From assembly GCF_051235805.1 (NCBI RefSeq), contig NZ_JBPNXV010000001.1, positions 744,001 to 808,000 of the forward strand: 64,000 nt of DNA, written 5' to 3'. The stretch comes from Pseudothermotoga_B sp051235805. GTDB taxonomy: Bacteria > Thermotogota > Thermotogae > Thermotogales > DSM-5069. The notes under the pieces were generated by a model. That model searched no databases. It was given only the letters and a program-made list of their open reading frames with translations, and had not been told where the DNA came from. Positions 34,262 through 43,973 of this stretch are shown piece by piece (the stretch's first letter is position 1; the number at the start of each line of letters is the position of its first letter). The translations under genes and the position numbers were made by a program.

Positions 34262-35092
34262 GTGTTCCTCAAGATAGAGAATGTCAATCATTTTATAAGT
34301 GAACCGCCTGCGAATGGCATGAAGTATTTGGGCTTTGAAAGACTTGTTCTTCCTTCAGGATCTTCTCACACAGCAAGCAGCAAAGATTTTGAGATCTTTC
34401 TCGTTGTGCTGGGTGGGAAGTGTACGGTGAAGGCAAGGAACAAAATCTTTGAAAAGATCGGGGAGCGAAGAAATGTCTTTTCGGGCAAACCGTATGCAGT
34501 CTATCTGCCCCCAAGAACTGAGTTTTCGATCGAAGCACTTGATTTTGGCTGTGAAGTTGCTCTCACGAAAGCTTTCATCGGTGAATCTGTTGACATTGAA
34601 CCTTACCTGATAGCCCCGTCTCAAGTCAACAGCGGCAAGTGGGGCATTTCGAACTATTCGAGAACATTCCACCAAATAGCTGTGGATGAAAAGCATCCTG
34701 CAGTGAAGTTGATGGTAGGTGAGACCTTCACACCTTCTGGCAACTGGTCTACTTACCCACCCCACAGGCACGAGCACCACAACCCACCTGAGGAGGTCTT
34801 TCTTGAGGAGATCTACTACTACAGAGTCGATCACCCCAAGGGCTGGGGATTGGCTCGACACTACAGCGATGACAAATCCATAGATTTTGCTGGTGTCATA
34901 AGAGATGATACCCTGCACCTCATCTCGAAAGGTTACCACACAGCAGTTGCAGCACCTGGATTCATGGTTTATTATCTTTGGTTCTTGGCTGGCGAAGAGA
35001 GGGTTCAGATGCCTTATGTTGATCCAGAGATGAGATTTGTGGACCAAGCGACAAAGATGATCAAGAACATCGAAGACAACCTCTCTCTGTGA
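34262..35092 (+). CDS. iolB: IolB/KduI-family isomerase (5-deoxy-glucuronate isomerase-like)
   Basis: A 276-residue double-cupin protein. The metal-binding motif of IolB is clear in YPPHRHEHHNPPEEVFLEEI (about residues 162-181), and YYRVDHPKGW and SKGYHTAVAAPG match the second half. IolB isomerises 5-deoxy-glucuronate in inositol breakdown; KduI acts on 5-keto-4-deoxyuronate. The motif favours IolB, but the neighbours (KduD-type dehydrogenase, TRAP transporter) favour a uronate substrate, so the reaction may be the KduI type. GTG at 34262 follows GGGGGTG. Confidence 0.82.
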   Translation: MFLKIENVNHFISEPPANGMKYLGFERLVLPSGSSHTASSKDFEIFLVVLGGKCTVKARNKIFEKIGERRNVFSGKPYAVYLPPRTEFSIEALDFGCEVALTKAFIGESVDIEPYLIAPSQVNSGKWGISNYSRTFHQIAVDEKHPAVKLMVGETFTPSGNWSTYPPHRHEHHNPPEEVFLEEIYYYRVDHPKGWGLARHYSDDKSIDFAGVIRDDTLHLISKGYHTAVAAPGFMVYYLWFLAGEERVQMPYVDPEMRFVDQATKMIKNIEDNLSL

Positions 35093-35111
35093 GGTGGTAA
35101 GGGTGGGTGTA

Positions 35112-35873
35112 ATGGAGAGTTTCTCTTTGGCAGGCAAGGTTGCGATCGTGACCGGTGCTTCAAAGGGCTTGGGACAAGCCATGGCAATCGGTTTGGCTGA
35201 AGCTGGCGCAGATGTCGTTGGGGTGAGCAGAACGATCGAGCAACAAGAACAGACCAAGAGGAGTGTTGAAGCTTTAGGCAGAAGATATTTGGGAATCGAA
35301 GTTGACCTGCGTGAATTAAATAAAATTGGAACGATCGTTGATGTTACGATAGAGCAATTCGGCACGGTGGATATACTGATAAACAACGCAGGCATAATAA
35401 AGAGAGCACCAGTCAGCGAGTACAGTGAAGAAGATTGGGATGAAGTGTTGGATGTGAACTTGAAATCAGTCTTTCTGCTCTCTCAAAGGTTTGCAAGATA
35501 TTTGATAGAAAAACAAAAGAAGGGCAAGATCATTAACATCGCTTCGATGCTTTCTTTCCAAGGAGGTATTTATACCACAGCATACACAGTTTCGAAACAT
35601 GGTATACTCGGTTTAACAAGAGTGCTTGCGAACGAACTTGCAAAGTATGGCATCAACGTGAATGCGATCGCTCCTGGTTACATGGTCACCGACAACACCG
35701 AGGCACTCAGAAAGGACGAAAAAAGATACAACGAGATACTCTCAAGAATTCCCATGGGCAGGTGGGGGATGCCCGAAGATCTCAAAGGTGCAGTGGTTTT
35801 TTTGGCAAGCGAGGCATCTAATTATGTGACCGGTTCTGTGATCGTTGTGGATGGGGGTTGGTTGAGCAGATGA
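35112..35873 (+). CDS. kduD: short-chain dehydrogenase, 2-deoxy-D-gluconate 3-dehydrogenase/KduD type
   Basis: A 253-residue SDR. The NAD-binding TGASKGLGQAMA (residues about 15-26), NNAG, catalytic serine region INIASMLSFQGG, YTVSKHG (YxxxK) and the closing GSVIVVDGGWLSR match KduD. It would reduce or oxidise a keto-deoxyuronate in pectin or uronate breakdown. Start choice: ATG at 35112 with AAGGGTGGG upstream; GTG at 35103 behind GAGGTGG is a real alternative. The stop overlaps the cupin start as ATGA. Confidence 0.9.
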   Translation: MESFSLAGKVAIVTGASKGLGQAMAIGLAEAGADVVGVSRTIEQQEQTKRSVEALGRRYLGIEVDLRELNKIGTIVDVTIEQFGTVDILINNAGIIKRAPVSEYSEEDWDEVLDVNLKSVFLLSQRFARYLIEKQKKGKIINIASMLSFQGGIYTTAYTVSKHGILGLTRVLANELAKYGINVNAIAPGYMVTDNTEALRKDEKRYNEILSRIPMGRWGMPEDLKGAVVFLASEASNYVTGSVIVVDGGWLSR

Positions 35874-36208
35874 GAACTTTCTCAAATGCAGATCAAGTAG
35901 CTGCAAGGAAGATCAAAGAAGGTATTGAAATGAAAGTTTTGGTCTGGTCTGGAAAACTGATGATGACGCAGGTGAGTTTCAAAAAAGGTGCTGTTGGAGA
36001 TCTTCACAGCCATCCTCACGAACAAATCAGCTACGTGGTAGAAGGAGAATTAACTTACACCGTTGGAGAAGAGAAGTATCACATGAAGGCAGGTTCGGTG
36101 GTTTACGTGCCGAGCAATGTGAAACACCAAGTTGAGGCGCTTGCCGATGCGGTTCTGCTGGATGTTTTTACTCCCATAAGAGAGGATTATCTGCCACATC
36201 CTACGTGA
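35870..36208 (+). CDS. small cupin-domain protein
   Basis: A 112-residue single-cupin protein. The metal-binding motif reads GDLHSHPHEQISYVVEGEL (H-x-H-x3-E-x6-G equivalent), followed by GSVVYVPSNVKHQVEAL with the second-motif histidine. In uronate operons such cupins may open sugar rings, isomerise keto-uronates (as KdgF does) or bind a ligand. Its position between the KduD-type gene and dctP makes a KdgF-like role attractive but unproven. ATG 35870 overlaps the kduD stop. Confidence 0.8.
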   Translation: MRTFSNADQVAARKIKEGIEMKVLVWSGKLMMTQVSFKKGAVGDLHSHPHEQISYVVEGELTYTVGEEKYHMKAGSVVYVPSNVKHQVEALADAVLLDVFTPIREDYLPHPT

Positions 36209-36220
36209 GGAGGTGTTCGT

Positions 36221-37171
36221 ATGAGAAGGTTCTTGGTTTTGCTTGTCGTGTCAATGGTTTTGGTCAGCTTCGCTGCTCCGATTGTAATCAAATCGTCAGA
36301 TGTGCACCCACATGGTTATCCAACTGTAGAAGGCGTCAAAATGATGGGTAGGATCATCGAAGTCATGACCAATGGAAAGTACAAGATCGAAGTGTACGTG
36401 AGTGGGCAACTTGGAGACGAGAAAGAAACAATCGAACAGACGATCATGAACGCAATCCAGATGACGCGTGTCTCTGTTGCACCACTGCAACCATTCTACG
36501 ATCCTATAGGAGTTTTCACGATGCCTTACTTGTTCAGAGATGAAGACCATTTCTGGAAGGTACTCGAGGGACCCATAGGGGAAGAACTGCTCAAAGGTCT
36601 GGAAAAAATAGGCTTGGTTGGTCTTTGCTACTACGACGCTGGCGCGAGAAATTTCTACACAAGAAAACCTGTTCAAAAGCCAGAAGACTTGAAAGGCATG
36701 AAGATAAGGGTTCAGATGAACGAAGTCATGGTAGCGTTGATGCAAGCACTTGGTGCCACGGGTGTGCCCATGGCTTATGCTGAAGTTTACACCGCTCTAC
36801 AGACAGGCGTTGTAGACGGTGCTGAGAATAACCCGCCATCTTACTACACCGCAAGACATTTTGAGGTTGCACCCTATTATTGCCTTGATGCACACACAAG
36901 GATTCCTGAGATTTTGCTGATCTCCAAAGCATTCTGGGATAAACTGACAGCAGAAGAAAAACTCATCTTCAAAACTGCAGCCATAGCGTCGGCACAGTAC
37001 GAAAAATATCTGTGGAAACAGATGGAAGAGAGTGCACTCGAAGCGGTTCAAAACGGCGGAGCTAAGGTCTTCCAACCAGACATCACAGCTTTCCAGAAGC
37101 TCGTTCAACCTGTTTACGATAAGTTCCCGCAGTACAAAGATTTGATCAAGAGAATTCAAGAGGTCAAATGA
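36221..37171 (+). CDS. dctP: TRAP transporter solute-binding protein, DctP family
   Basis: A 316-residue exported binding protein with signal peptide MRRFLVLLVVSMVLVSFAAP. Family motifs include the arginine-bearing strand DLKGMKIRVQMNEVM, which holds the carboxylate of the ligand, and ALQTGVVDGAENNPPSYYT. TRAP binding proteins with GAENN next to that arginine often bind uronates, and the kduD/iolB neighbours agree. GAGGAGGTG precedes the ATG. Confidence 0.93.
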   Translation: MRRFLVLLVVSMVLVSFAAPIVIKSSDVHPHGYPTVEGVKMMGRIIEVMTNGKYKIEVYVSGQLGDEKETIEQTIMNAIQMTRVSVAPLQPFYDPIGVFTMPYLFRDEDHFWKVLEGPIGEELLKGLEKIGLVGLCYYDAGARNFYTRKPVQKPEDLKGMKIRVQMNEVMVALMQALGATGVPMAYAEVYTALQTGVVDGAENNPPSYYTARHFEVAPYYCLDAHTRIPEILLISKAFWDKLTAEEKLIFKTAAIASAQYEKYLWKQMEESALEAVQNGGAKVFQPDITAFQKLVQPVYDKFPQYKDLIKRIQEVK

Positions 37172-37177
37172 CTTTTT

Positions 37178-37200
37178 GCTGGGCGCGCCCTGCGCCCGGC
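37178..37200 (+). promoter_or_regulatory. stable hairpin between dctP and dctQ
   Basis: GCTGGGCGC and GCGCCCGGC form a 9-bp stem (one G-T pair) with loop GCCCT, beginning 7 bases after the dctP stop. There is no T-run after it. It probably protects the dctP message or slows read-through so that binding protein exceeds the membrane subunits. Confidence 0.65.
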
Positions 37201-37220
37201 CTACCTTGGGGTGGGTATCG

Positions 37221-37712
37221 GTGAAGAAAATCTTGGAGAAAATCCTCAAATGGGTTGAAAATGCAGTGGTTGGTTTTTCCATATTGGGTATTGTGTTCAT
37301 GGTTGCGATCGTTTTTTACCAGGTCGTTGCAAGATACTTTTTCAACAAACCTCCAAAGTGGACCGAAGAGATCGCACTGGTGACGATGATATGGATCGCC
37401 ATGCTCAGTGCAGGAATAGGCTTAAAGAACGACATACACATGCGCGTCGAAGTGTTTCTCTCGGTTTTTCCGATGAAGATTCAAAAGGTTGCCGAGATTG
37501 TAATAATGGTGCTGATTGGTTATTTCGGAATTCAGATGACTCGCTACACGCTGATGATGGTCCAAAGGCTTCCGAACCGACTTGCTGCGACGGGTATATC
37601 GGTGGCGTGGATGTACGTGCCGATAGCAATCTGTGGAGTCCTGGTGGTTATGTGTGCTGTTCTCAAGATTCTGAACCAGATAGCAAGCTTAAAGGATGTG
37701 AGAAAGCGATGA
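37221..37712 (+). CDS. dctQ: TRAP transporter small permease, DctQ family
   Basis: A 163-residue four-helix membrane protein: VGFSILGIVFMVAIVFYQVVARYFF and the family's WTEEIALVTMIWIAMLSAGIGLK, followed by two more helices. It forms the small permease unit with DctM. GTG at 37221 is preceded by TTGGGGTGGG. Its stop overlaps the dctM ATG. Confidence 0.93.
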   Translation: MKKILEKILKWVENAVVGFSILGIVFMVAIVFYQVVARYFFNKPPKWTEEIALVTMIWIAMLSAGIGLKNDIHMRVEVFLSVFPMKIQKVAEIVIMVLIGYFGIQMTRYTLMMVQRLPNRLAATGISVAWMYVPIAICGVLVVMCAVLKILNQIASLKDVRKR

Positions 37713-39100
37713 AGAAAGTACTTTCATACATCTTCGGTGCTTTCATGATCTTTCTTCTTGGTGTGCTTCTTGCATTCATCTTTAGACTTCCCATCGTAGA
37801 GAATTTCTCCCGTGAAGAAGGTGGAAGGATAGTACTGTTCACATCTTTCGTGCTCTTGATGATGCTCAGAGTACCTATAGCTTTTTGTTTGAGCATCCCA
37901 GCTTTCCTCACTGCGATTTATCTGAATCTTCCAACGATGGTGATCTTCCAAAGGATGGGTGCAGGGATAAACGCCTTTTCTTTGATAGCCATTCCTTTCT
38001 TTATACTGGCTGGACAGGTTATGGCGGAAGGTGGAATTGCCCAGAAGATAGTGGAGTTTTCAAATATTCTCATCGGTAGGGTTCGTGGAGGGCTTGCGAT
38101 GGTAAACATACTCGCAAGCATGTTCTTTGGAGGTGTGAGCGGCTCCTCGGTGGCAGACACCTCTTCGATAGGTGCGTTTCTGATACCTATGATGGTTGAT
38201 CAAGGCTACGATAGAGATTTTTCTATTGCGGTTACGATAACTTCTTCCACACTGGGCATTATCATTCCGCCAAGCCACAACATGATCATCTATTCTCTCG
38301 CAGCGGGTGGTGTTTCGGTTGGGGCACTCTTCATGGCTGGTTACATTCCTGGAATCATGGTTGGCGTGGCACAGATGGTCGTGGCTTATATCATCTCCAG
38401 GAGGAGAAAGTATCCTGTGTCAGGTAAAGTGGGATTTAAGGAGGCTCTCATCATAACGAGAGATTCTATTCTTGGCTTGCTGGTGGGCGTCATCATCATT
38501 GCGGGTATCATATTCGGTGTCTTCACGGCAACTGAAGCTTCTGTCGTAGCAGCCGTCTACGCGATGATCATCACCGTATTTGTGTACAAGACTCTGAAAT
38601 TCAAAAAACTTTTGAGAACCTTTCAGAACACAGCGATCGTCATTGCGATGGTTTTGTTCATCATAGCGAGCTCTTCAGCCTTTGGTTATCTCTTGGCTTA
38701 CTTGAAGGTGCCGGCTCTTGTTGCCAGCACTTTAATGAGTATCTCCACAAACAAGTACGTGTTGCTACTTCTCATAAATTTGATGCTTCTCTTCTTGGGA
38801 ATGATCATGGACATGGCTCCACTCATACTCATAACGACTCCGATCCTTTTACCTCTGGTTCGCTCACTCGGGGTTTCACCGATCCAGTTTGGAATCATCA
38901 TGATGATAAACCTTGGTATAGGATTGTGCACGCCACCGGTCGGCACGACACTCTTCGTTGGATGTGCCATTGGAAAGAGCACGATGGAAAAAGTTGCGAA
39001 AGCATCCATGCCATTGTACATATCGATGATCTTGATCTTATTACTCGTCACATATGTACCGTGGTTCACAATGTTCTTAGGTGGCAGATTCGTTCGCTGA
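37709..39100 (+). CDS. dctM: TRAP transporter large permease, DctM family
   Basis: A 463-residue multi-helix permease with the DctM motifs GGVSGSSVADTSSIGAFLIPMM, ITSSTLGIIIPPSHNMIIY, VFTATEASVVAAVYA and GIGLCTPPVGTTLFVGCAI. It couples sodium entry to uptake of the ligand brought by DctP. ATG 37709 overlaps the dctQ stop (ATGA). It carries an extra N-terminal helix pair before the core, as in some family members. No clear terminator follows. Confidence 0.93.
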   Translation: MKKVLSYIFGAFMIFLLGVLLAFIFRLPIVENFSREEGGRIVLFTSFVLLMMLRVPIAFCLSIPAFLTAIYLNLPTMVIFQRMGAGINAFSLIAIPFFILAGQVMAEGGIAQKIVEFSNILIGRVRGGLAMVNILASMFFGGVSGSSVADTSSIGAFLIPMMVDQGYDRDFSIAVTITSSTLGIIIPPSHNMIIYSLAAGGVSVGALFMAGYIPGIMVGVAQMVVAYIISRRRKYPVSGKVGFKEALIITRDSILGLLVGVIIIAGIIFGVFTATEASVVAAVYAMIITVFVYKTLKFKKLLRTFQNTAIVIAMVLFIIASSSAFGYLLAYLKVPALVASTLMSISTNKYVLLLLINLMLLFLGMIMDMAPLILITTPILLPLVRSLGVSPIQFGIIMMINLGIGLCTPPVGTTLFVGCAIGKSTMEKVAKASMPLYISMILILLLVTYVPWFTMFLGGRFVR

Positions 39101-40628
39101 GTTTGCCCGCTTTGTTTCAAGTGTCGCTTGTGGTTAGGCTTAGACGTTCAGTTCGTGAGAGAAGAACAAATACAAATCTTTTGAATGGTTCAGATTGATC
39201 GCAAACTTTGAGATCTTAACCCAGTAAGCACATACCAGCACTTGAAATAGACCTTGCTGATAGCCACCGCCTGTTTGTGAGATGATGACTGTGTGAGTGA
39301 ATCTTCGTCGGATAGAAATATCTGCTTCATCGATGAATATCATGAAACACCTCTTATCCTAATGTCGTACGTGCACGATTGAAAAGCCAAAATCATATCT
39401 TTGGAGTGAAAGGCATTTTGAATTGAATGTTGCGGTAGAATCAACAAGGCGTGAAAAAGAGACCGACTATGTCTGTCTTTTGGGTTCGTCTATAGGTAAA
39501 AAAGAAGGGTGCAGTACAGGTAAAAGACCGTCGCAGTTAGAGTTAGACGGTTTTACGGGCAAACTGCAATTTTACACCTTTGCTCTTTTGTAGCGAAAAA
39601 ACCTCAAGTTAATTATTTTCCAAGTAATTAGACAGTTATAGTTGCCAATAGATCGGCTTATAGATCACGTGTTCTAAAAGAAAATTGCACTACATATTAT
39701 GAAGGTCTTTCGAGTATGCCGTTCTGCGGTAGCAGTGGGGTAAGATGTGTAGAAATGCGCTTAGGAAGGATGATTCACAGCCTTTGAGGTACTTGCGTGA
39801 TAGGCGCAGGCGGATATATATAATTGATCATAACTGGCCTCTTGGTGGGTCCATTAGAATAGAGAATAACTTGCTGAATGTAATCCAGCTCATATTAATA
39901 ACATTATGGATTACATAGGGGAAGAGATTTCAAGAAGTGAAACCAATAAGCCTATAGTGGGGAAATTCAGAGCGGTGATGCTCGGAGTATTTTCCAACAG
40001 CAGAGCTTTTTGACTGATAAAAAGTTAGTAGTGAGTATCGTCAGTACTTAGTTGGTCGTGTGGCATACTCTTAACGAGCCATAAATACTTACAATTTTCA
40101 GCTCTTAGGGATGAGAAAGTATGAAGGGGCTTTCACACGAGCAATTTAGTAAAGTGAAGATAGATTTAAAGCAATAGTTCTTTTGTTGGTTGTGATTTTT
40201 GCTCAAGTGATACTGCTGCAGATCTTTGAAGACTGTGATATCCTTAACACCCAGTTTTGAGAGTTATTGATGCAGTACTTGCCAAATTAGCAATTAGCAA
40301 TTTCACACTGCATGCCTTGATGGTGTTTGGAAGGAACTGTGAAACGGAATTCTAACTTTAGCCGCGATTTTGCGTTCGTTTTGATTCAACAGTGAGGATG
40401 ATCTTCGATCTACACTTTAATCGTGCTATTTATTCAAAGCGCATTGGATGGTGAGGATTCAGTACTCATCTTCGAGTCTTTGAAGAATGGAAGACACAAA
40501 ACTGTAAGATCAAGGGGATTGATCCAGAAACTTCTGGCGAAATGAGATGTACTGAAATGGCCGCTAAAGAAAAGGTACTATTTTCTGTACATGGTTGTGA
40601 GCACAATTTGTGTAAAAAACCGTTCACA
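39101..40628. other. decayed gene graveyard, left part
   Basis: About 1.5 kb with no supported gene. An open stretch on the plus strand around 39430-39596 (ESTRREKETDYVCLLGSSIG...LELDGFTGKLQ) and one on the minus strand at 39140-39343 look like gene fragments; the first faintly recalls the N-terminus of a leucyl aminopeptidase. No starts or ribosome sites support either. Confidence 0.5.
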
Positions 40629-40784
40629 TAGAATTCTGCACAAAGAAGTGAAAAGCCTTTTGACATTGACCTCAAGGGAAAGAAAGTAGTCATACTTGCC
40701 CCCATCTTTCAGAACTGGATACCGAGACGCTCAGGGTTTTTGTGAAGCAACCTTTCATTTATAAGCAGTTTCTTGAAAAGTTCA
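40629..40784 (+). repeat. inverted repeat, left copy (PAS-gene fragment)
   Basis: This copy matches the reverse complement of 53721-53881. A core of about 97 bases (40653-40750) is identical by eye, encoding FDIDLKGKKVVILAPIFQNW and the stop at 40743-40745. The two copies face each other and bracket the type III-C CRISPR module and the AlbA_2 gene. Confidence 0.9.
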
Positions 40785-40827
40785 TAGAGAAAACAGCACT
40801 TCCAGCGCCGATCACCGCGATCTTCAC
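40762..40827 (-). pseudogene. GH4-family glycosidase, N-terminal stub
   Basis: Behind GGAGGTG a minus-strand GTG at 40827 starts VKIAVIGAGSAVFSMNFSRN, the NAD-binding N-terminus of glycoside hydrolase family 4 enzymes (alpha-galactosidase, glucosidase and alpha-glucuronidase types). It breaks off at the end of the inverted repeat with a stop after 22 residues. The gene was evidently cut when the repeat arrived. Confidence 0.6.
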
Positions 40828-41019
40828 AGCAACACCTCCACGTATTTGATTCAATCATCACTCTGAGTAGCTCTGAGGTTTCTGACAAAAACTCCTGAAA
40901 ACCTGACCATCTTTCATACTACGGTCACGTTCAAAGTGATAATCTATACGCCCTTTGTTACCATGAAAAACACTCAGTCGCCCAACCAAGGGTCATCAGT
41001 CTATTTTTCTAGTAACTCT

Positions 41020-41415
41020 GATTCTCCAAGAGCTGCTCTTTTGGAACATCTCTGCACTCTTTTGCTGGAACGCCAAGGTATATCTTTCTTGCGACTGCGT
41101 TTTTCGTCACAACAGAGCCAGCCGTTATGAAACAGTCTTCTGCAATCTCAACACCTGGAAGTATAGTGACATTCGCCCCTATTCACGCGCCTTTTTTCTT
41201 CCCTTCGTTCTACTCAAGAAATTGTCGTTGGTAAACGTAACCTCTGGTGCTATGAAACAGTAGTCCTCAATCGTCTTTGCGTGTCTTTCTTTATCACGAC
41301 GTTATGGCCTATCACCTATCACTACATTATCATCAATCAAGACGTTGTCTTCTGCTACCACATTCTCTCCAAACACCACATTGTTACCCACCGTTGCACC
41401 TTTCGATATCACCAT
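41020..41415 (-). pseudogene. hexapeptide-repeat acyltransferase, frameshifted
   Basis: From ATG 41415, behind GGAGGG, the minus strand reads VISKGATVGNNVVFGENVVA, then EDNVLIDDNVVIG, the left-handed beta-helix repeat of sugar O- or N-acetyltransferases. After a stop near 41310 it resumes in another frame (KTIEDYCFIAPEVTFTNDNF), and further on as ILPGVEIAEDCFITAGSVVT and the typical YLGVPAKE ending. At least two frameshifts make it non-functional. It may once have belonged with surface-sugar genes such as wecB. Confidence 0.7.
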
Positions 41416-42110
41416 CAATCCCTCCTTGTAAAATTCTGAAACTTTGTCAGCAACCTTGAACAGTTTCGACAATTCTTTGGCGCTGGCAGAACGGCACTTC
41501 TTTTGATCGCAAAGTAGAGATCGGCAATTTCAGAGAAGTCCTTAGTTTCTATGCTGAAAGGAAGAGACTTTTGGCCTCTGCCAATGAAACGAAAAACTAG
41601 TTTCTGTTCAAGCAGAAGACACTCAAAGTAGAAAAAGAAAAGAGATGGTGCTTTCAATCAGAAACGACGTAGAAGTACCTGATTACGTTATACTAGTTTG
41701 GACTTCTGTAAGGAGAAAGATTCAGTTCTTGTAGTCTTTCTTTCTGTTTTGGTTGCAATCCGATCTGTACTTCGTGAAGAAGACCACATCTTCCGGGTTT
41801 GTCTAGCATTGTGTCAGTGTGTTTTCACCTCTGGTCCTCAGTTGCTCGACATCTTAACACCGGAAAGCTGAGCTGAGAGCATAATCGATGGTGATGTCGT
41901 AATGAAGAACAATCCTATTTCATACCGAGTTTTTAAGGGAATAGTGAATGTAGTTTCCAAGCACGAAGTGTCGTTTTGCTCTGAAACGATTTCAGCTAAA
42001 AGACGTTTCAATAAAGAAAGAACGACTTTCCAAATAATTCGTGTAGATCGTTCGTATTGATACGTTTCTCTGGTATAAGCATTTCAAATGAAACGAAATA
42101 GAGTAACAGA
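41416..42110. other. decayed region without a recognisable gene
   Basis: About 700 bp with short frames only. The minus-strand frame at 41415-41657 has no family likeness and no ribosome site. Confidence 0.4.
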
Positions 42111-42768
42111 ATGGCGTTGGAAGAAATAATTGAAAAACTCGAAATTCGCATGCAGAGACTCATTGCTTGGTTGCCAGAAAAGAGAAGATCTTACATTGAA
42201 CAACTCAAAAGATTGTTGATCAACAGGGCCATCTTGCTGTACAGCTCGAGGGGATAATGGTAAAACGACATTTCTTTTATCGAATGCAAAGCAGAATGAT
42301 CTACTCTACATTTCAGCTGATGATCTTTCACTCTATCAATGTTCTTTCTACGATCTTGCCAACGAAGTGTTACAGAACTATTCGGGTATCATTATTGACG
42401 AGGTACACGCTCTCAGAGATTGGCCAATCATCGTGAAGAACTTGTACAATTCATTCCCGAACAAGAAGATCTGGCTCAGTGACAGCTGTTCCGTGATCCT
42501 CAGAAAAACATTGCCGATCTTTCAACAAGGTTCGTATTGATCAGACTCCCTATAATGTCTCTGAGAGAATACACCTATTTTGAAACAGGCAAACTCTTGC
42601 CGAAGTTCGATTCCATATTCAGCTCAGAAATCCATCAAAAGGCGTTGGACATTCTCAAAGAGGTCGACATAAGTGACCTTAGAGATTCATGATGGAATAT
42701 GAAGATCGCAGAAAAAATTCAGCCATTTCTACCTATGACACATCTCAAAGATCTGCAGGATGAATCTT
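42111..42768 (+). pseudogene. AAA_14/DUF4143-type ATPase, frameshifted
   Basis: ATG 42111 starts MALEEIIEKLEIRMQRLIAW and a stop appears at the P-loop. Shifted by one base it reads GDNGKTTFLLSN (Walker A), YISADDLSLY, then IIIDEVHALRDWPIIVKNLY (Walker B) and KKIWLSDSCS (sensor). A further shift gives IMSLREYTYFETGKLLP. These are the motifs of the AAA_14/DUF4143 ATPases. At least two frameshifts and loss of the C-terminus show it is dead. Confidence 0.75.
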
Positions 42769-43058
42769 AAGTTTTTTTAGTCCCATTTTCTGATCTTATT
42801 ACAATTCGATCTGTATTTGATAAACAAAACAACATCTATCGAGTTTGTCGTGATGCTGTACACATGTCTTTCTTCGCTGAGTTCTACCAAGGGAAACACG
42901 ACTCCATTATTGAAGAGCATCGAAAAAATAATAGAAATCCGCCACCCTGAGTTTGGTACAGTTTTTACATTCCTGAGAACTCTTGAATACAAAACATTGA
43001 GCGAATCAACAAATCTGACCAGAGGATGCTAATATCACAACAATTCTAACCCTCGAAG
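42769..43058. other. short region downstream of the CRISPR operon
   Basis: No gene is supported. The overlapping frames on both strands at 42777-43032 are mirror images of each other and lack ribosome sites. No clear terminator for the CRISPR operon is visible. Confidence 0.35.
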
Positions 43059-43973
43059 TCAGTTATCAATTCTCTGTTTGTAACACCACACCCCAGAGGC
43101 TTTTAATTCAAAAGTGGTATCGGTCTCCATCACTGAACCAGGTAGCCAGGAAATACCGTAGCTAGCAATGTTCCTACCTGCTCCTTTCTTGGCATCCCAA
43201 TCCCTTCCAGTGTAGACCTCTATTTCACCATTCATCTTCAGATTCGGATCGTACTCAACATGTGCCCAGACGCTTTCTCCACGGTGTATTTCAACAAGCA
43301 CCAATCCATTTTGTGCTCTCCAACTACCCGGAAATCCTTCTGATGCTAGATCTGATTCGCTGACTAGTCTTAGTTTTGAGCTTTCCAGCTTCATTCTTCC
43401 AAATCCATACTTTCTCTCGCCACCGACCTGCAGAAATTCTAGCAGTTTGGAAAGTCTCAGCGAGATTCCTTCGTACTCCAGAGAAAAATCATTTTCCTCA
43501 GGATGGAAATTACCATCAACACTTTCAACCCAAATCAAACCCTTGAGAAAAACGGGAGAACCTCCGTCCATAGTGTAAGGATTTACATACTCGATATGGT
43601 GAAGAGTTTCCTCGTCTGCACAGATGGAAGATGCGCTTATCGCCGTGGTCGTCATGGAGAAGATAAACTTTTTCTCGAATTCGTACCGACTGCACTCACC
43701 GTATTTCAACCCATCTGTTGTGTACTGGGGGATATAGAGTTTTTCGTCGGCAGAAAGGTACAGATACCCAAACCTGAAATGAAGCTTCAGAAAGTTTCCA
43801 GCCTTTTTGTAATCACTTGTCCTCGTACATTGAACAAGTCTAACAGTCAAAGCACCCCAGACAGACCTTGCTGGAACATAGAGTCTCGTTCTCACAAGAT
43901 GCAATATCTTTGGATAACCGATGTGTAAAGGTGACTCAAGACGAAAGGTCAGCGAATAAAGATTCCAACTCAT
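43059..43973 (-). CDS. type III-C CRISPR RAMP protein, Cmr3-like
   Basis: A 304-residue RAMP protein, the last gene of the module. It begins with a ferredoxin-like strand, LYSLTFRLESPLHIGYPK, has RTRLYVPARSVWGALTVRLV (the RAMP loop region), and near residue 175 a glycine-rich stretch, LLEFLQVGGERKYGFGRM, that matches the G-loop of Cmr3/Csm4 (Cas5-like) subunits. In the complex this subunit would hold the crRNA 5' tag next to Cas10. The call as Cmr3-like rests on the G-loop and gene order. The ATG overlaps the small-subunit stop by one base. Confidence 0.75.
   Translation of the reverse strand: MSWNLYSLTFRLESPLHIGYPKILHLVRTRLYVPARSVWGALTVRLVQCTRTSDYKKAGNFLKLHFRFGYLYLSADEKLYIPQYTTDGLKYGECSRYEFEKKFIFSMTTTAISASSICADEETLHHIEYVNPYTMDGGSPVFLKGLIWVESVDGNFHPEENDFSLEYEGISLRLSKLLEFLQVGGERKYGFGRMKLESSKLRLVSESDLASEGFPGSWRAQNGLVLVEIHRGESVWAHVEYDPNLKMNGEIEVYTGRDWDAKKGAGRNIASYGISWLPGSVMETDTTFELKASGVWCYKQRIDN

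Noticed and set aside
40466..40705. Minus-strand frame of 79 codons
   Set aside because: It lies opposite the inverted-repeat copy, whose plus-strand frame (FDIDLKGKKVVILAPI) has the protein-like sequence; no ribosome site.
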